64,000 bases of DNA from Cohnella herbarum (GCF_012849095.1 NZ_CP051680.1:4867501-4931500); one strand, 5' to 3'; positions 17,215 through 25,864 are shown, counted from the stretch's first letter. Notes: generated by a model not told the origin, from the letters alone. Program-made: numbers and translations.

Positions 17215-19140
17215 TTAACCCCCGAACTCGGACATCCATTTCTCGTACAGATCGTTAAGCTTGGCCTGAACAGCTTCCCGATCCGCCCACATTCGCGCCA
17301 ACTCGTCAGGTTCCCGGCTTTCCGCAATCTCATTCATCCGCGTTTCGGATTCCATCAAGCTTTGTTCCAAACCGGCAATCTCCGCTTCAAGCTTCGCTTG
17401 GCCGAGCTCCGCGATATCTTGGTTGCGCGGCTTCTTCCTCTCGGGTAACGTTTCCTTGGACGGTGATCGCTCCTTCGTTAGGGAACCCGGCTCCGGCTCC
17501 GACTCCGGCTTTCGTTTGCTTTTCGTTTTATAATCGTCGAAGTCGCCCAAATGGACATTGATCCGACCCCGGTCAAGCTCCCAGATTTTGCGGGATAACC
17601 GGTTGATTAAATATCTATCGTGCGTCACCGCCAGCAAGGTGCCGGGGTATTCCTCGAGCGCTTCCTCCAGCGCTTCTCTGGACGCGATATCCATATGATT
17701 GGTCGGTTCGTCCAAGATCAACAGATTCGGTTTGCGGAGCACGAGCAAGGCCAAACGAAGACGCGTCCACTCTCCTCCGGACAGCAAGCTTACCGGCTTG
17801 AACACATCCGCCCCAAAGAACAAATAAGCTGCAAGCCGCGATCTGGCTTCCCCTTCCTCCATCGCGGCCTCCTGACGGAAATAAGCAAGCACCGATTGCT
17901 TCGGATCTTTCGGATATTGCTGCTGAGCCAAATAACCGATTTCAACCCGCGAACCTAACGCGATCTTCCCTTCATCCGCTCGCTCTTCTTCCAAAATGAT
18001 TTTGAGCAGCGTCGATTTACCCGAACCGTTGCGCCCGATCAGCATCACACGTTCCCCGTATTCCAGCATGCCGGAAGCTCTATCTAAAATAACGGTATCG
18101 CCGAACCGTTTGCTTACCCCTTCGAAGCCGATCACTCGCTTGCCGGATCGTTCCAACGGCTTCAGCTCGAACTCGGCCTCCTTGCGATCGATTGCGGGAC
18201 GCTTCAGTTTCTCGATCCGATCCAACGCCTTCTGCATGGAAGCCGCCCTGCGGAAAAACTTCTCGTTCCCGCCGACCTTCCCCCACTCCATCAGTTGCTT
18301 GATCGTCTCCCTCATCTTTTTGAGCTTCTTCTGCTGCTCCTGATAATCCGCGAATTCCTGCAGCAGCCGTTCTTCCTTCTCTTTCACGTACTGCGTGTAA
18401 TTCGTATGATAGTTCGAGGATTCCCCATCTTCGAGCTCGATAATTCTCGTGACGACCCGATCCAGAAAATAACGATCGTGGGATACGATCAAGCAAGCGC
18501 CTTCGTACTTGATTAAATACTCCTCGAGCCATTCGACTCCGTCCAGATCCAGGTGGTTCGTCGGTTCGTCGAGCAGGAGCAGATCGGGTTTGCGAAGCAG
18601 TTGCGAGGCTAAGCCGACCTTCGTCTTCTCTCCTCCGGATAAAGAGGAATACGCTCTAGCGTACCATCCGCGCTCGATTCGCAAGCCATTGGCCACTTGA
18701 TCGATGCGGGCATCGAGCTCGTAGCCATCTTCTCGCTCGAAGCGTTCCTGCAGCTCCGAGTACTCTCTCAGCAACCGCTCCAACAGCTCCGGTTGAGCCG
18801 CCGCTTCCGGTCCCGACATTTGAACCTCCAATTCGGCCATCGCAGAACGGCAATCCAGCAAATCGCGATAGCCTAGAGCGAGCACGTCGTAGACGGATCG
18901 ATTCGCAACTTCCGCGGGAATTTGCTCCAAGTAACCGATCTTGGCGTCTTTGCGAATCGTCAGCAAACCCTCGTCCGGCGAGTCCAGCTTGGAAACCATC
19001 CGCAGCAAAGTCGATTTACCGCTTCCGTTGCGGCCGACGAGCCCGGCTTTCTCCCCGTGATGAAGCTCGAACGTTACGTTTTCTAGTACTAGCTGTGCGC
19101 CGTTATATTTTTTAACATTTTGACAATTTATCGTTAACAT
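17215..19140 (-). CDS. ABC-F ATPase, ribosome-protection type
   Basis: 641 aa from the ATG with AGGAGG 7 nt upstream; a longer frame would run into the leader region. There are two ABC domains and no membrane helices. The first Walker A is GRNGSGKS (36-43), followed by LSGGEKTKV and LLLLDEPTNHLDLD. A charged interdomain linker with WGKVGGNEKFFRRAASM corresponds to the P-site tRNA-contacting arm. The second set is GRNGSGKS, LSGGEWTRL and LILDEPTNHMD. A C-terminal coiled coil is rich in Glu/Lys. ABC-F proteins act on the ribosome, and many confer resistance to lincosamides, pleuromutilins or streptogramins. The upstream leader ORF and attenuator support such a role. Confidence 0.88.
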   Translation of the reverse strand: MLTINCQNVKKYNGAQLVLENVTFELHHGEKAGLVGRNGSGKSTLLRMVSKLDSPDEGLLTIRKDAKIGYLEQIPAEVANRSVYDVLALGYRDLLDCRSAMAELEVQMSGPEAAAQPELLERLLREYSELQERFEREDGYELDARIDQVANGLRIERGWYARAYSSLSGGEKTKVGLASQLLRKPDLLLLDEPTNHLDLDGVEWLEEYLIKYEGACLIVSHDRYFLDRVVTRIIELEDGESSNYHTNYTQYVKEKEERLLQEFADYQEQQKKLKKMRETIKQLMEWGKVGGNEKFFRRAASMQKALDRIEKLKRPAIDRKEAEFELKPLERSGKRVIGFEGVSKRFGDTVILDRASGMLEYGERVMLIGRNGSGKSTLLKIILEEERADEGKIALGSRVEIGYLAQQQYPKDPKQSVLAYFRQEAAMEEGEARSRLAAYLFFGADVFKPVSLLSGGEWTRLRLALLVLRKPNLLILDEPTNHMDIASREALEEALEEYPGTLLAVTHDRYLINRLSRKIWELDRGRINVHLGDFDDYKTKSKRKPESEPEPGSLTKERSPSKETLPERKKPRNQDIAELGQAKLEAEIAGLEQSLMESETRMNEIAESREPDELARMWADREAVQAKLNDLYEKWMSEFGG

Positions 19141-19212
19141 GATGGATCCTCCTGTTTGGAAAGGTCCACCTACCGTTTTAGTCGGAGGTACATACCTGAT
19201 GCTTTCAGGGAT

Positions 19213-19244
19213 GCGCAAAAAGGACGTAGGGAAAATTCCCTACG
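19213..19244 (-). terminator. Attenuator (intrinsic terminator) in the ABC-F leader
   Basis: Perfect nine-pair stem CGTAGGGAA/TTCCCTACG with a two-base loop, then GTCCTTTTTGCG on the minus strand. It lies between the leader ORF and the ABC-F start codon, so it would stop transcription before the gene unless the RNA refolds. Confidence 0.78.
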
Positions 19245-19268
19245 CCCGTTCGGATAGATCCGCTTAGG

Positions 19269-19412
19269 TTAAGGTAGGAGACTTTTCTCGAGTTGTGAAA
19301 TCGTATGGTTGGCAACAGACAGACTTCTCCCGTCTTTACGCAAACCATGAACGATGCCAGCCATCGCGATGGGCAGCCGGCTAACTTGGTTATTCACGAG
19401 CTCTCGATTCAT
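19269..19412 (-). CDS. Leader peptide upstream of the ABC-F gene
   Basis: 47 codons plus stop, with one of the best ribosome sites in the window: TAAGGAGGTGA, with AGGAGG 10 nt before the ATG. The peptide begins MNRELVNNQVSRLPIAM and ends SQLEKSLLP. I recognise no homologue. It has no membrane segment. It ends 24 nt before the attenuator stem. The ribosome-site region (GGTGAAGGTAGGA) is complementary, with one mismatch, to the end of the ORF (TCCTACCTTAACC). Stalled or slowed ribosomes could therefore change the RNA fold. Probably a regulatory ORF sensing ribosome-targeting antibiotics; inference. Confidence 0.65.
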   Translation of the reverse strand: MNRELVNNQVSRLPIAMAGIVHGLRKDGRSLSVANHTISQLEKSLLP

Positions 19413-19444
19413 CCTACCTTCACCTCCTTAAATTCATTACAACG

Positions 19445-19474
19445 AGGATAACACGATTCGGGCATAACCCGCAA
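19445..19474 (-). promoter_or_regulatory. Candidate promoter of the ABC-F leader transcript
   Basis: -35 TTGCGG and -10 TATCCT, 18 nt apart on the minus strand, about 32 nt before the leader ORF. Only a moderate match; no better candidate is seen in this gap. Confidence 0.4.
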
Positions 19475-19527
19475 GGTTGGCGCCTCGCCGACCCAACACA
19501 TCACTATATCATTATGCAATTATGCAA

Positions 19528-19881
19528 TTATATTTTGCGATTGTTATCATCCGTTTCCACATACCGCTTGAGCACTTCCATTTTGTTCTCCCAATAGCGT
19601 TCGTAATAAGCTAACCAACTTTTCAGTTCGCGCAGCGGGTCGGCGTCCAGCCGATATCTCGTTTCCCTGCCGACTTTCCTTTCCTTCACGAGACCTGCGT
19701 CCGACAAGATGCGCAGATGTTTGGATACGGCGGTTCGTGTCATTGGAAAATGGCTGCTGATAACCGTCACGGGCAGCTCCTGATCGCCAAGCAGTCGCAA
19801 CAGCCCGCGCCTTGTCGGATCGGCTATCGCTTGGAAAACGTCGTGCTTCTGCGATAGCTGCTCCGCATTAAGCTTGGACAT
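19528..19881 (-). CDS. ArsR-family transcriptional regulator
   Basis: 117 aa from the ATG; an in-frame TTG lies nine bases upstream. The winged helix has FQAIADPTRRGLLRLLG, TRTAVSKHLRILSDAGLV and the wing RKVGRETRYRLD. There is no CXC metal motif, so it belongs to the ArsR branch that pairs with AHSA1/SRPBCC proteins and does not sense arsenic. It overlaps the AHSA1 gene upstream by 14 nt and is co-transcribed with it. GAAACC...GGTTTC repeats in their promoter are the likely binding sites. Confidence 0.87.
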   Translation of the reverse strand: MSKLNAEQLSQKHDVFQAIADPTRRGLLRLLGDQELPVTVISSHFPMTRTAVSKHLRILSDAGLVKERKVGRETRYRLDADPLRELKSWLAYYERYWENKMEVLKRYVETDDNNRKI

Positions 19882-20293
19882 AAACGCCAAGTTTCCCCAC
19901 CATTCCGATCCAGCCCTGATTCATCCGGTCGCGCACGATTTCATGCGGTTCGCCGAATTCCGTCGCGCCTTCCGCTGCCCAGCCGCCGTGAATCAGCGTA
20001 AACTCGGTTTGATCGCCTTGCTCGACCAACTCGAACGTTAACGTCCAATCTTTGCCCCAATTAAAGGACAGACGGTTCGGGGGATCGATCACGGTGACTT
20101 TGCAGGGAGATTTGCCGTACGGCCCGGCATCCAGATGAAACTCATAACCGACTTCCGGTTCGAAATCGTTCGGCATAAACCACGCCGCTATTCCTTGGGC
20201 TGTAGAGACCGCCGCCCATACCTTCTGGATGGGAGCGTTAAACACTTGAGTTTGGCGAATATCGGGCAATTGATTTTTCGCGAGTTCAGACAT
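19868..20293 (-). CDS. AHSA1/SRPBCC-domain protein
   Basis: 141 aa from the ATG with GGAGGT 10 nt upstream. The fold signature is clear: VFNAPIQKVWAAVSTAQGIAAWF at the N-terminus, WGKDWTLTFELVEQGDQTEFTLIHGGW in the middle and a long C-terminal helix. These small hydrophobic-cavity proteins bind unknown ligands in the cytoplasm and are commonly encoded with an ArsR regulator, as here. The ligand probably affects expression of this pair. No catalytic residues are evident. Confidence 0.85.
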   Translation of the reverse strand: MSELAKNQLPDIRQTQVFNAPIQKVWAAVSTAQGIAAWFMPNDFEPEVGYEFHLDAGPYGKSPCKVTVIDPPNRLSFNWGKDWTLTFELVEQGDQTEFTLIHGGWAAEGATEFGEPHEIVRDRMNQGWIGMVGKLGVYVQA

Positions 20294-20324
20294 GCGGTTG
20301 ATTACCTCCAAATAAAGAAAATGC

Positions 20325-20378
20325 GAAACCTTTTGGTTTCATTTATCTATTATACGACACCTTTTGGTTTCACGTCAA
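20325..20378 (-). promoter_or_regulatory. Promoter with twin ArsR-type operators
   Basis: On the minus strand: -35 TTGACG (20373-20378), -10 TATAAT (20349-20354), 18-nt spacer. A palindrome GAAACC-N4-GGTTTC (20325-20340) lies just after the start point. A near-copy (20358-20372) fills the spacer. The promoter and one operator lie inside the last codons of the upstream MFS gene. This fits repression of the AHSA1-ArsR pair by its own regulator. Confidence 0.75.
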
Positions 20379-21612
20379 CTTTCGTTTGCCCTTCTCTCGA
20401 TACGAGGAGGTTCCTCATGAACAACCAACCGAGCAACGGCGAGCTTCCGATAACGAGAAGCAATACGTTCATAACCATCGGCGCCCGGCTAATGGAGATT
20501 GTCGCCATGAAGATCGCCATCCCCACGATTCTGCCTATATTCAGCGCAAGCTCCCGAACGACGACGTATTCGACCCTTCGCTTGACGCTATCGTCGTCTT
20601 GACCGATTAAATCGAATACCGCCGACGTCATTGGAAGCATATAGAGCGGAAAGAACAATGCGGCGCCTACGCCGAAGACCATCAAAGTCGTGAAGCTTAC
20701 CCCAAGAAAGAAAGGAAAAATGAATGCGATCATCGCGATCACCCCGACTCCCATCCCTCTATTGCGCCAAGCGGGTTTTAACCATCTTCCGGCAGCGTAG
20801 AAGCTAACGAACCCTACGGCCGACGTGACCAGAGCGAAGTTGCCTAGTTTCATTTCGCTCCCGGTTTGCACGTAGACGAGCACGCCGACGATAACGCCAA
20901 AGACGCTTTCCCGCATTCCTTGCGCCGTAAGCGCGCCTAGTACCGGACGCCATGCGGTATGCCGATCGCTCAACAGACGATAAGGCCATTTCCATTCGTA
21001 TTGCCCTTCGGGCGTTCTATTGCGCAGAAAGAAGCTAACCCCGATACCTGCGACAAATATCCCGAAGGAGATCATGAATATCGCCCGATACCCGTTCTCT
21101 CCCCCCATGATCGAGATCAAATACCCGGAACACCACGGTACGATCATTCCGACCAGGGATCCGATAACGCCCGCGGATCCATTATAACGATCCCGGTTAT
21201 CGGCATCGGTTACCTCGAAGTAAACGACATTATGGGCTAGCCAGAACAGTCCGGTCGCCATGCCTTGTACGATGCCCAGAAGCCAGATATAACCGATGGC
21301 GCTCTCGCCCAACATTAGAACGAGAGCATAGAAAGCGGCGGACAGCCCGATTCCAAGCCTCATGGCGATCATTTTGTTGCCTTCCTTAACTCCATTGCCC
21401 GCAATCCAGAACGAGATTCCCATGAATAAATGAGTTAACAGCGTAAACCAGCCAAGCTGTATATAGTCGTGGCTGGCTTTCCATATGTATACTCCGAAGA
21501 AAGTCCCGGATAGCGCGCTAGCGGTAATAAAAAGTCCGTTAACGGCTAGCAACAGCTTAGTCTGGCGGTCTAATTGTCCGGAATGGCGAATCGACGGTTT
21601 GCTCTTAGGCAT
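20350..21612 (-). CDS. MFS transporter
   Basis: 420 aa with about 12 membrane segments. The start is the ATG with AAGGAG at good spacing; a nearer ATG two codons earlier overlaps the ribosome site. The family position is general major facilitator (YkuC/DHA-like). A charged middle loop (RNRTPEGQYEWKWPYR) separates the two six-helix halves. The substrate cannot be told. It precedes AHSA1 and ArsR on the same strand, and its 3' end contains their promoter, so the three may be partly co-regulated. Confidence 0.8.
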   Translation of the reverse strand: MPKSKPSIRHSGQLDRQTKLLLAVNGLFITASALSGTFFGVYIWKASHDYIQLGWFTLLTHLFMGISFWIAGNGVKEGNKMIAMRLGIGLSAAFYALVLMLGESAIGYIWLLGIVQGMATGLFWLAHNVVYFEVTDADNRDRYNGSAGVIGSLVGMIVPWCSGYLISIMGGENGYRAIFMISFGIFVAGIGVSFFLRNRTPEGQYEWKWPYRLLSDRHTAWRPVLGALTAQGMRESVFGVIVGVLVYVQTGSEMKLGNFALVTSAVGFVSFYAAGRWLKPAWRNRGMGVGVIAMIAFIFPFFLGVSFTTLMVFGVGAALFFPLYMLPMTSAVFDLIGQDDDSVKRRVEYVVVRELALNIGRIVGMAIFMATISISRAPMVMNVLLLVIGSSPLLGWLFMRNLLVSREGQTKVDVKPKGVV

Positions 21613-21781
21613 GAACATCTCCTTGGAACGACAAGATCGAAATACCGTTATAACCTACCCCAAAGAGACGTAAAGAAATCCTGCAAATTGAAAAAAACGC
21701 AAGTAACGTAGTGTTTGTCCAGTCATCTTATCCTCATTTTCATATGATATAGAAACCATCGTAAAGAGAGGTGATAAAACA

Positions 21782-22189
21782 ATGCCGCATTTACTAGACT
21801 TCAACGCTTCCGTCGTTACCCCGATTTCGGGCGGCGTCGCCATTCCCGTACCGCTTACGCCCGCTAAAGTAACGCTGGCATCGGTTATCGTAACCATTCC
21901 TGCTGTCGTTCCTAGGTTTGTGCAAATCAACGCAACCGTAGGAGTAAGCGGAGATGTAGGTACCGGAACTTATTTGTACCGCATCAACCGCGGCGGAACG
22001 GAAATCTACTATTCCTTGGTCGGAATCGAATCCGGATACGAGAAATTCGAACTCAACACGTTGCTTGCCATTGATGGCAACGCCACGCCCGGACCTCAAG
22101 CCTATACGTTAACGATCGAAACGGTTTCCCCCGGTCTAACCGCCACCGTAATCGGGCCGATCGAGATCAGCGCTTCGGTATACGGTTAA
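21782..22189 (+). CDS. Hypothetical beta-rich protein, possibly surface or spore-coat
   Basis: 135 aa, not recognised. It has no signal peptide and no Cys. Val/Thr/Ile/Gly/Pro-rich alternating segments suggest an all-beta, jelly-roll-like fold (for example VTIPAVVPRFVQINATVGVSG, then YLYRINRGGTEIYY). The pattern resembles the C-terminal domains of exosporium collagen-like proteins, but no collagen repeat is present. GAGAGGTGAT precedes the ATG and a strong hairpin follows the stop. Monocistronic. Surface or spore location is a guess. Confidence 0.6.
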   Translation: MPHLLDFNASVVTPISGGVAIPVPLTPAKVTLASVIVTIPAVVPRFVQINATVGVSGDVGTGTYLYRINRGGTEIYYSLVGIESGYEKFELNTLLAIDGNATPGPQAYTLTIETVSPGLTATVIGPIEISASVYG

Positions 22190-22228
22190 AGTGGACTAGC
22201 CAACTAAGTTGCTTCATAACCGTAACAA

Positions 22229-22260
22229 AACCGGCAGGGAGAAGTCTCCCTGCCGGTTTG
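22229..22260. terminator. Strong bidirectional terminator
   Basis: Twelve-pair stem CCGGCAGGGAGA/TCTCCCTGCCGG with a two-base loop, flanked by AAAA and TTTG. It lies between the beta-rich protein gene and the convergent hybrid kinase gene. Confidence 0.8.
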
Positions 22261-22272
22261 TAAATTGCCATT

Positions 22273-23973
22273 TTAATCCGATACCCTGACCAGACTGCTT
22301 ATTTCCGCCAATAAAGCCTCGCGATGAACATGGCCTTTCTGGACGATATTCGCCACGTAACCGTTTAGCCGCAACCGATCCTCAGAGGTTATATCTTTAG
22401 CCGTTATGACAACGATGGGAATCGTTCTCCATTCCTCTCGCTTACGCAGCTCGGTTACAAAGTCGAAGCCATCCATTTCAGGCATCATCAGATCGAGTAA
22501 AATTAATCCCGGAACCGTTTGAGCGATGCGATCCAAGGCTATCCGGCCATCTCCGGCTTGAGCGACGCGATACCCTTCCTTCCGCAGCATATTCGCGAGC
22601 ATCTGGCTCGCCGCGGAATCGTCCTCGATTACCAATATGGAGTGGGTATGACGCTCGACAACGTATTTCTCCAGAACCGATACGATTTTATCCCGATTTA
22701 CCGGTTTGATTAGAAATTCCGAAGCCCCTAACGCATAGCCTAAATTCCGATCATCGTTCATCGAGATCATAATAATCGGAATATCGGACAGCTCCGGATC
22801 GGATTTAAGCGTAGTCAATACGCTCCATCCGTCTACGCCGGGCATTAACACGTCCAAGGAAATAATCGAAGGTCGCCTTTCCCTCGCTAGTCGAATCCCT
22901 TCTTCCCCGCTCTGGGCTACGATGACTTTGTACCCTTCTTTACTAAGGTAGCGCCGCATCAATTGCAACATGGCCGGATCATCGTCGATGACTAACACCG
23001 TGCTACGACGATCTTCTAGCGGATCAAGACTTTCATTTAATGGGAGGGACTCGCTTCCCGAAGCTTCATCCGCTTTAGATACCGGCAACCACACGGTAAA
23101 GGTCGTCCCCTCGCCGTACGTACTTTCGACGGCAATATGCCCTCCCATCACTTGGCACAACCGCTGGCTGATCGCAAGTCCTAACCCGGTTCCCCCGTAT
23201 TTCCGGGTCGTCGATGAATCCGCTTGTTTGAACGCTTGGAACAAATCGCCAAGTTGCTCGGAAGTCATGCCGATTCCGGTATCTTGAATGCGGAAACAAA
23301 CCCCGGCTTGACCTGAATAGGGTTCGAGACTAATCTTTAAGGAAACCTTGCCTTCTTTAGTAAACTTGCCGGCATTGCCGAGCAGATTAAACAGAATCTG
23401 TCTAAGCTTGGTAATATCCGTCCTCATCGTCCCTTGCGGAACAATGGATTCAAGCCGGTTTCCGTTCGATTCCACGAGAGGGGAAACGGTCGTCAGCACG
23501 TCTTGGACCATCGTCGGGATATCGAAGGTTTCCAAATAAATTTCCATCTTGCCGGCTTCGATCTTGGAGAGATCCAGAATATCGTTAATGAGGTTCAGGA
23601 GATGTTTCCCCGCATGGTGAATTCTGCCCAGATCTTCGGTAAAGCCCGCATTCCCCTCTTCGTCGGCCTCTTCCTTCAACATTTCGCTATAGCCGATGAT
23701 CGCATTCAGAGGGGTTCTTAACTCATGGCTCATATTCGCTAGAAATTGGCTCTTGATCCGGTTCGCTTCAATCGCTTCGTCGCGGGCTTTGGAAAGCTCC
23801 AGTGTACGTTCCTTCACCAATTCCTCTAGTTGGTCGTTCAACTTCAGCAGCTCTTGATTCACATAATAGATTTCGCGCGTTTTCTGCTCCGCGATTTGTT
23901 CGGCTTCCTTACGCGCCTTCTTCTCCCGTTCGACCTGCCGACGTAGGACTTCGATCTCCTGGATCTGCGTCAT
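22273..23973 (-). CDS. Hybrid histidine kinase with two receiver domains
   Basis: 566 aa, cytoplasmic, no membrane segment. An N-terminal coiled coil (about 1-70) leads to the H-box SHELRTPLNAIIGY with His83. A full HATPase follows, with a G1 box around DTGIGM and GGTGLGLAI. Then come two receiver domains: the first with VIDDD and phospho-Asp in SLDVLMPGVDG, the second with VIEDD and LLDLMMPEMDG. It overlaps the H-NOX gene by 4 nt, so the sensory input is most likely that soluble haem protein. No DNA-binding output is attached, so the phosphate probably passes to a partner encoded elsewhere, or the receivers tune the kinase. Confidence 0.9.
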   Translation of the reverse strand: MTQIQEIEVLRRQVEREKKARKEAEQIAEQKTREIYYVNQELLKLNDQLEELVKERTLELSKARDEAIEANRIKSQFLANMSHELRTPLNAIIGYSEMLKEEADEEGNAGFTEDLGRIHHAGKHLLNLINDILDLSKIEAGKMEIYLETFDIPTMVQDVLTTVSPLVESNGNRLESIVPQGTMRTDITKLRQILFNLLGNAGKFTKEGKVSLKISLEPYSGQAGVCFRIQDTGIGMTSEQLGDLFQAFKQADSSTTRKYGGTGLGLAISQRLCQVMGGHIAVESTYGEGTTFTVWLPVSKADEASGSESLPLNESLDPLEDRRSTVLVIDDDPAMLQLMRRYLSKEGYKVIVAQSGEEGIRLARERRPSIISLDVLMPGVDGWSVLTTLKSDPELSDIPIIMISMNDDRNLGYALGASEFLIKPVNRDKIVSVLEKYVVERHTHSILVIEDDSAASQMLANMLRKEGYRVAQAGDGRIALDRIAQTVPGLILLDLMMPEMDGFDFVTELRKREEWRTIPIVVITAKDITSEDRLRLNGYVANIVQKGHVHREALLAEISSLVRVSD

Positions 23974-24509
23974 TTCCGTTCCTTCAATACAAAACGGGTA
24001 GCCGTCCCTTCGGCCAAATCTTCTCGCTTAATCTCGATATGCTCTCCGTAATGTTGAACGCAGCCTAAGATAAGACCTTCAGCCAAATCCGCGAAAGGCC
24101 GCGAAGAGCGGTAGATCATGACCAACGTACCCGGCTCGGATGTTTCGTATTCGAATGCCGGCAACTCCGCATCGGGATACAGCTTGCGCACTTCGACATG
24201 AATATAATTGTCCACCTTCTGCAGGAAGCTGAAAGCCGTAGCGTGTTCTTGAACGAACTGAGGATACATCCCGATCAACTGCGTAAATAAATATTCGCCG
24301 AAAGTTCTAATCAAATCAGGCAAAGGAATGCCCGTCCGCTCACCCAACTGTACGACCAACTCGATCATTTCATTGTGGTGGTATGTACCAACCGATGTGT
24401 AACTACCGCCCGAAGGCAAATGCGATGCTTCGATGATTTGATCGACAAGATCCAACGAGAACTTATTTTCTACCATTTCCAAAAAAGAAGTAAACACCAT
24501 TCCTTTCAT
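23970..24509 (-). CDS. H-NOX (haem NO/O2-binding) sensor protein
   Basis: 179 aa from the ATG with AGGAG 10 nt upstream; a longer frame adds 17 unrelated residues. Key family features are present: the MKGMVFTSFLEMVENKF start, the proximal haem ligand at His104 in DNYIHVEVRKLYP, and the Y-x-S-x-R motif at Tyr133/Ser135/Arg137 that holds the haem propionates. Stand-alone H-NOX proteins bind NO (sometimes O2) and control a neighbouring kinase or cyclase. Here the next gene is a hybrid kinase, translationally coupled. NO sensing is the likely role; ligand selectivity cannot be read from the sequence. Confidence 0.88.
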   Translation of the reverse strand: MKGMVFTSFLEMVENKFSLDLVDQIIEASHLPSGGSYTSVGTYHHNEMIELVVQLGERTGIPLPDLIRTFGEYLFTQLIGMYPQFVQEHATAFSFLQKVDNYIHVEVRKLYPDAELPAFEYETSEPGTLVMIYRSSRPFADLAEGLILGCVQHYGEHIEIKREDLAEGTATRFVLKERK

Positions 24510-24632
24510 AGATAACACGCTCCTATGTTCAACTACCAATAATTGTACAAGATTCGACAATCATTATCTATATAAAGAACCCCCTTAATCCCTGCTACGG
24601 TCAGCGGAATTGAGGAGGTTCTCCCTAATCAA

Positions 24633-25244
24633 TCATGAAGGACGTTCGATGGAGAAAATTTCTCCGAGCTTCGCATAGGAACTGCCGGCCAACCTACTGA
24701 CCGGGTTAAGCGCGATAGGATCAATGTGTCCGTTCTCGAGCAGCGACTCTTCCACGTGAAAACAAACGACACGACCGATGAGCAAGTCGCACGAGGGGGA
24801 ATCTTCCGTTCCCCCAAGCGGAATCGCTCGGTCCAGGATACATTCCATGCGGATTTTCGCCTCGGCAACTCCCGGGACCGCGATCTTCAAGCTGCTTGCC
24901 GGAGTCAAGCCGGCAAGATCAACCTCGCTCTCCTCCGGCGGCAGGTTGGCTGCCGTTACGTTCAACTGCGTAATGTAATTCTCATCCGAAATATGAACGA
25001 CGAAGGCACCTGTCTCGATGGCGTTTCTTGAAGTATCTTTAAGTTGTCCGTTCTTCCTTTGCACGGATATCGAGACCATCGGGGGATTGGCGGTTACGAT
25101 ATTAAAGTAACTGAAAGGCGCCGCGTTAAGCACTCCCGTACTGGATAAGGTCGTGACGAACGCGATGGGCCGCGGGATTATGCTGCCGATCATGAGCTTG
25201 TAGTTATCCCGTTCGCTTCGTTCGGCCGGATCGAGCGCGATCAT
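24633..25244 (-). CDS. Flavin reductase-like FMN-binding protein
   Basis: 203 aa from the ATG that overlaps the mhqD stop by 4 nt and has GGGAGAGGG upstream. The split-barrel flavin reductase fold is indicated by MIGSIIPRPIAFVTTLS near residue 18, NAAPFSYFNIVTANPP and VSISVQRKNGQLKDTSRNAIETG-type segments. The C-terminal LNPVSRLAGSSYAKLGE is also typical. It probably reduces FMN or a quinone-related compound in the cytoplasm. As the last gene of the mhq cluster it likely helps in quinone or diamide detoxification. Confidence 0.85.
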   Translation of the reverse strand: MIALDPAERSERDNYKLMIGSIIPRPIAFVTTLSSTGVLNAAPFSYFNIVTANPPMVSISVQRKNGQLKDTSRNAIETGAFVVHISDENYITQLNVTAANLPPEESEVDLAGLTPASSLKIAVPGVAEAKIRMECILDRAIPLGGTEDSPSCDLLIGRVVCFHVEESLLENGHIDPIALNPVSRLAGSSYAKLGEIFSIERPS

Positions 25245-25864
25245 GATTTTCCCTCTCCCGCGAATCGCTTCCGAAACCAAGCTGCCGCCGCATCCACTTC
25301 CGTAGAGGTCAACCGATGGCCGAACCGCTCCCAGTGGACGATGACATCGGCTCCCGCTCCCGTAAGTATCGCGTTCAGATCCTCGGTCTCTTGAGGCGTG
25401 CATATCGGATCGTTCTCGCCGGCCCCGATGAAGATCGGAATTCCGGCAAGCCGCGGCGGTTCTACGCCCCGTTGCGGCACCATCGGATGATGCAGAATCG
25501 CCCCCTTCAACGAGCCTTCATAGCGGAAAAGGAGATTGGCCGCGATATTCGCGCCGTTGGAATACCCGACCGCGACGAGATTGCGACGGTCGAAGCCGTA
25601 TTCCGCCGAAGCTTGATCCAAATAATCGTTAAGCTCCTTCGTCCGGAATAGAAGATCCTCGATATCGAACACTCCTTCGGCTAGCCTCCTGAAGTACCGC
25701 GGCATGCCATTCTCGAGAACGTTGCCTCTGACACTCAGTACGGATGATCCGGGAGATATCGCGTCCGCTAACGGGAGCAAGTCGTTTTCCGTGCCGCCCG
25801 TTCCATGAAGAAGGACGAGTACGGGCGCATTCGCATCCGTACCTTGCTTATAAATGTGTCTCAT
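25241..25864 (-). CDS. mhqD: MhqD-like alpha/beta hydrolase (carboxylesterase/phospholipase)
   Basis: 207 aa. LLHGTGGTENDL forms the oxyanion region. The nucleophile elbow GYSNGAN holds the catalytic Ser. The acid is in GENDPI and His in FGHRLT. The size and motifs match MhqD of the Bacillus mhqNOD operon. Both ends are coupled: the start overlaps the mhqO stop and the stop overlaps the flavin reductase start, each by 4 nt. It would hydrolyse ester or ring-cleavage products of quinones; the true substrate is unknown. Confidence 0.87.
   Translation of the reverse strand: MRHIYKQGTDANAPVLVLLHGTGGTENDLLPLADAISPGSSVLSVRGNVLENGMPRYFRRLAEGVFDIEDLLFRTKELNDYLDQASAEYGFDRRNLVAVGYSNGANIAANLLFRYEGSLKGAILHHPMVPQRGVEPPRLAGIPIFIGAGENDPICTPQETEDLNAILTGAGADVIVHWERFGHRLTSTEVDAAAAWFRKRFAGEGKS

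Noticed and set aside
25245..25403. N-terminal extension of the flavin reductase
   Set aside because: Within the mhqD coding region and rich in Arg/Gly; the ATG at 25244 is coupled to the mhqD stop.
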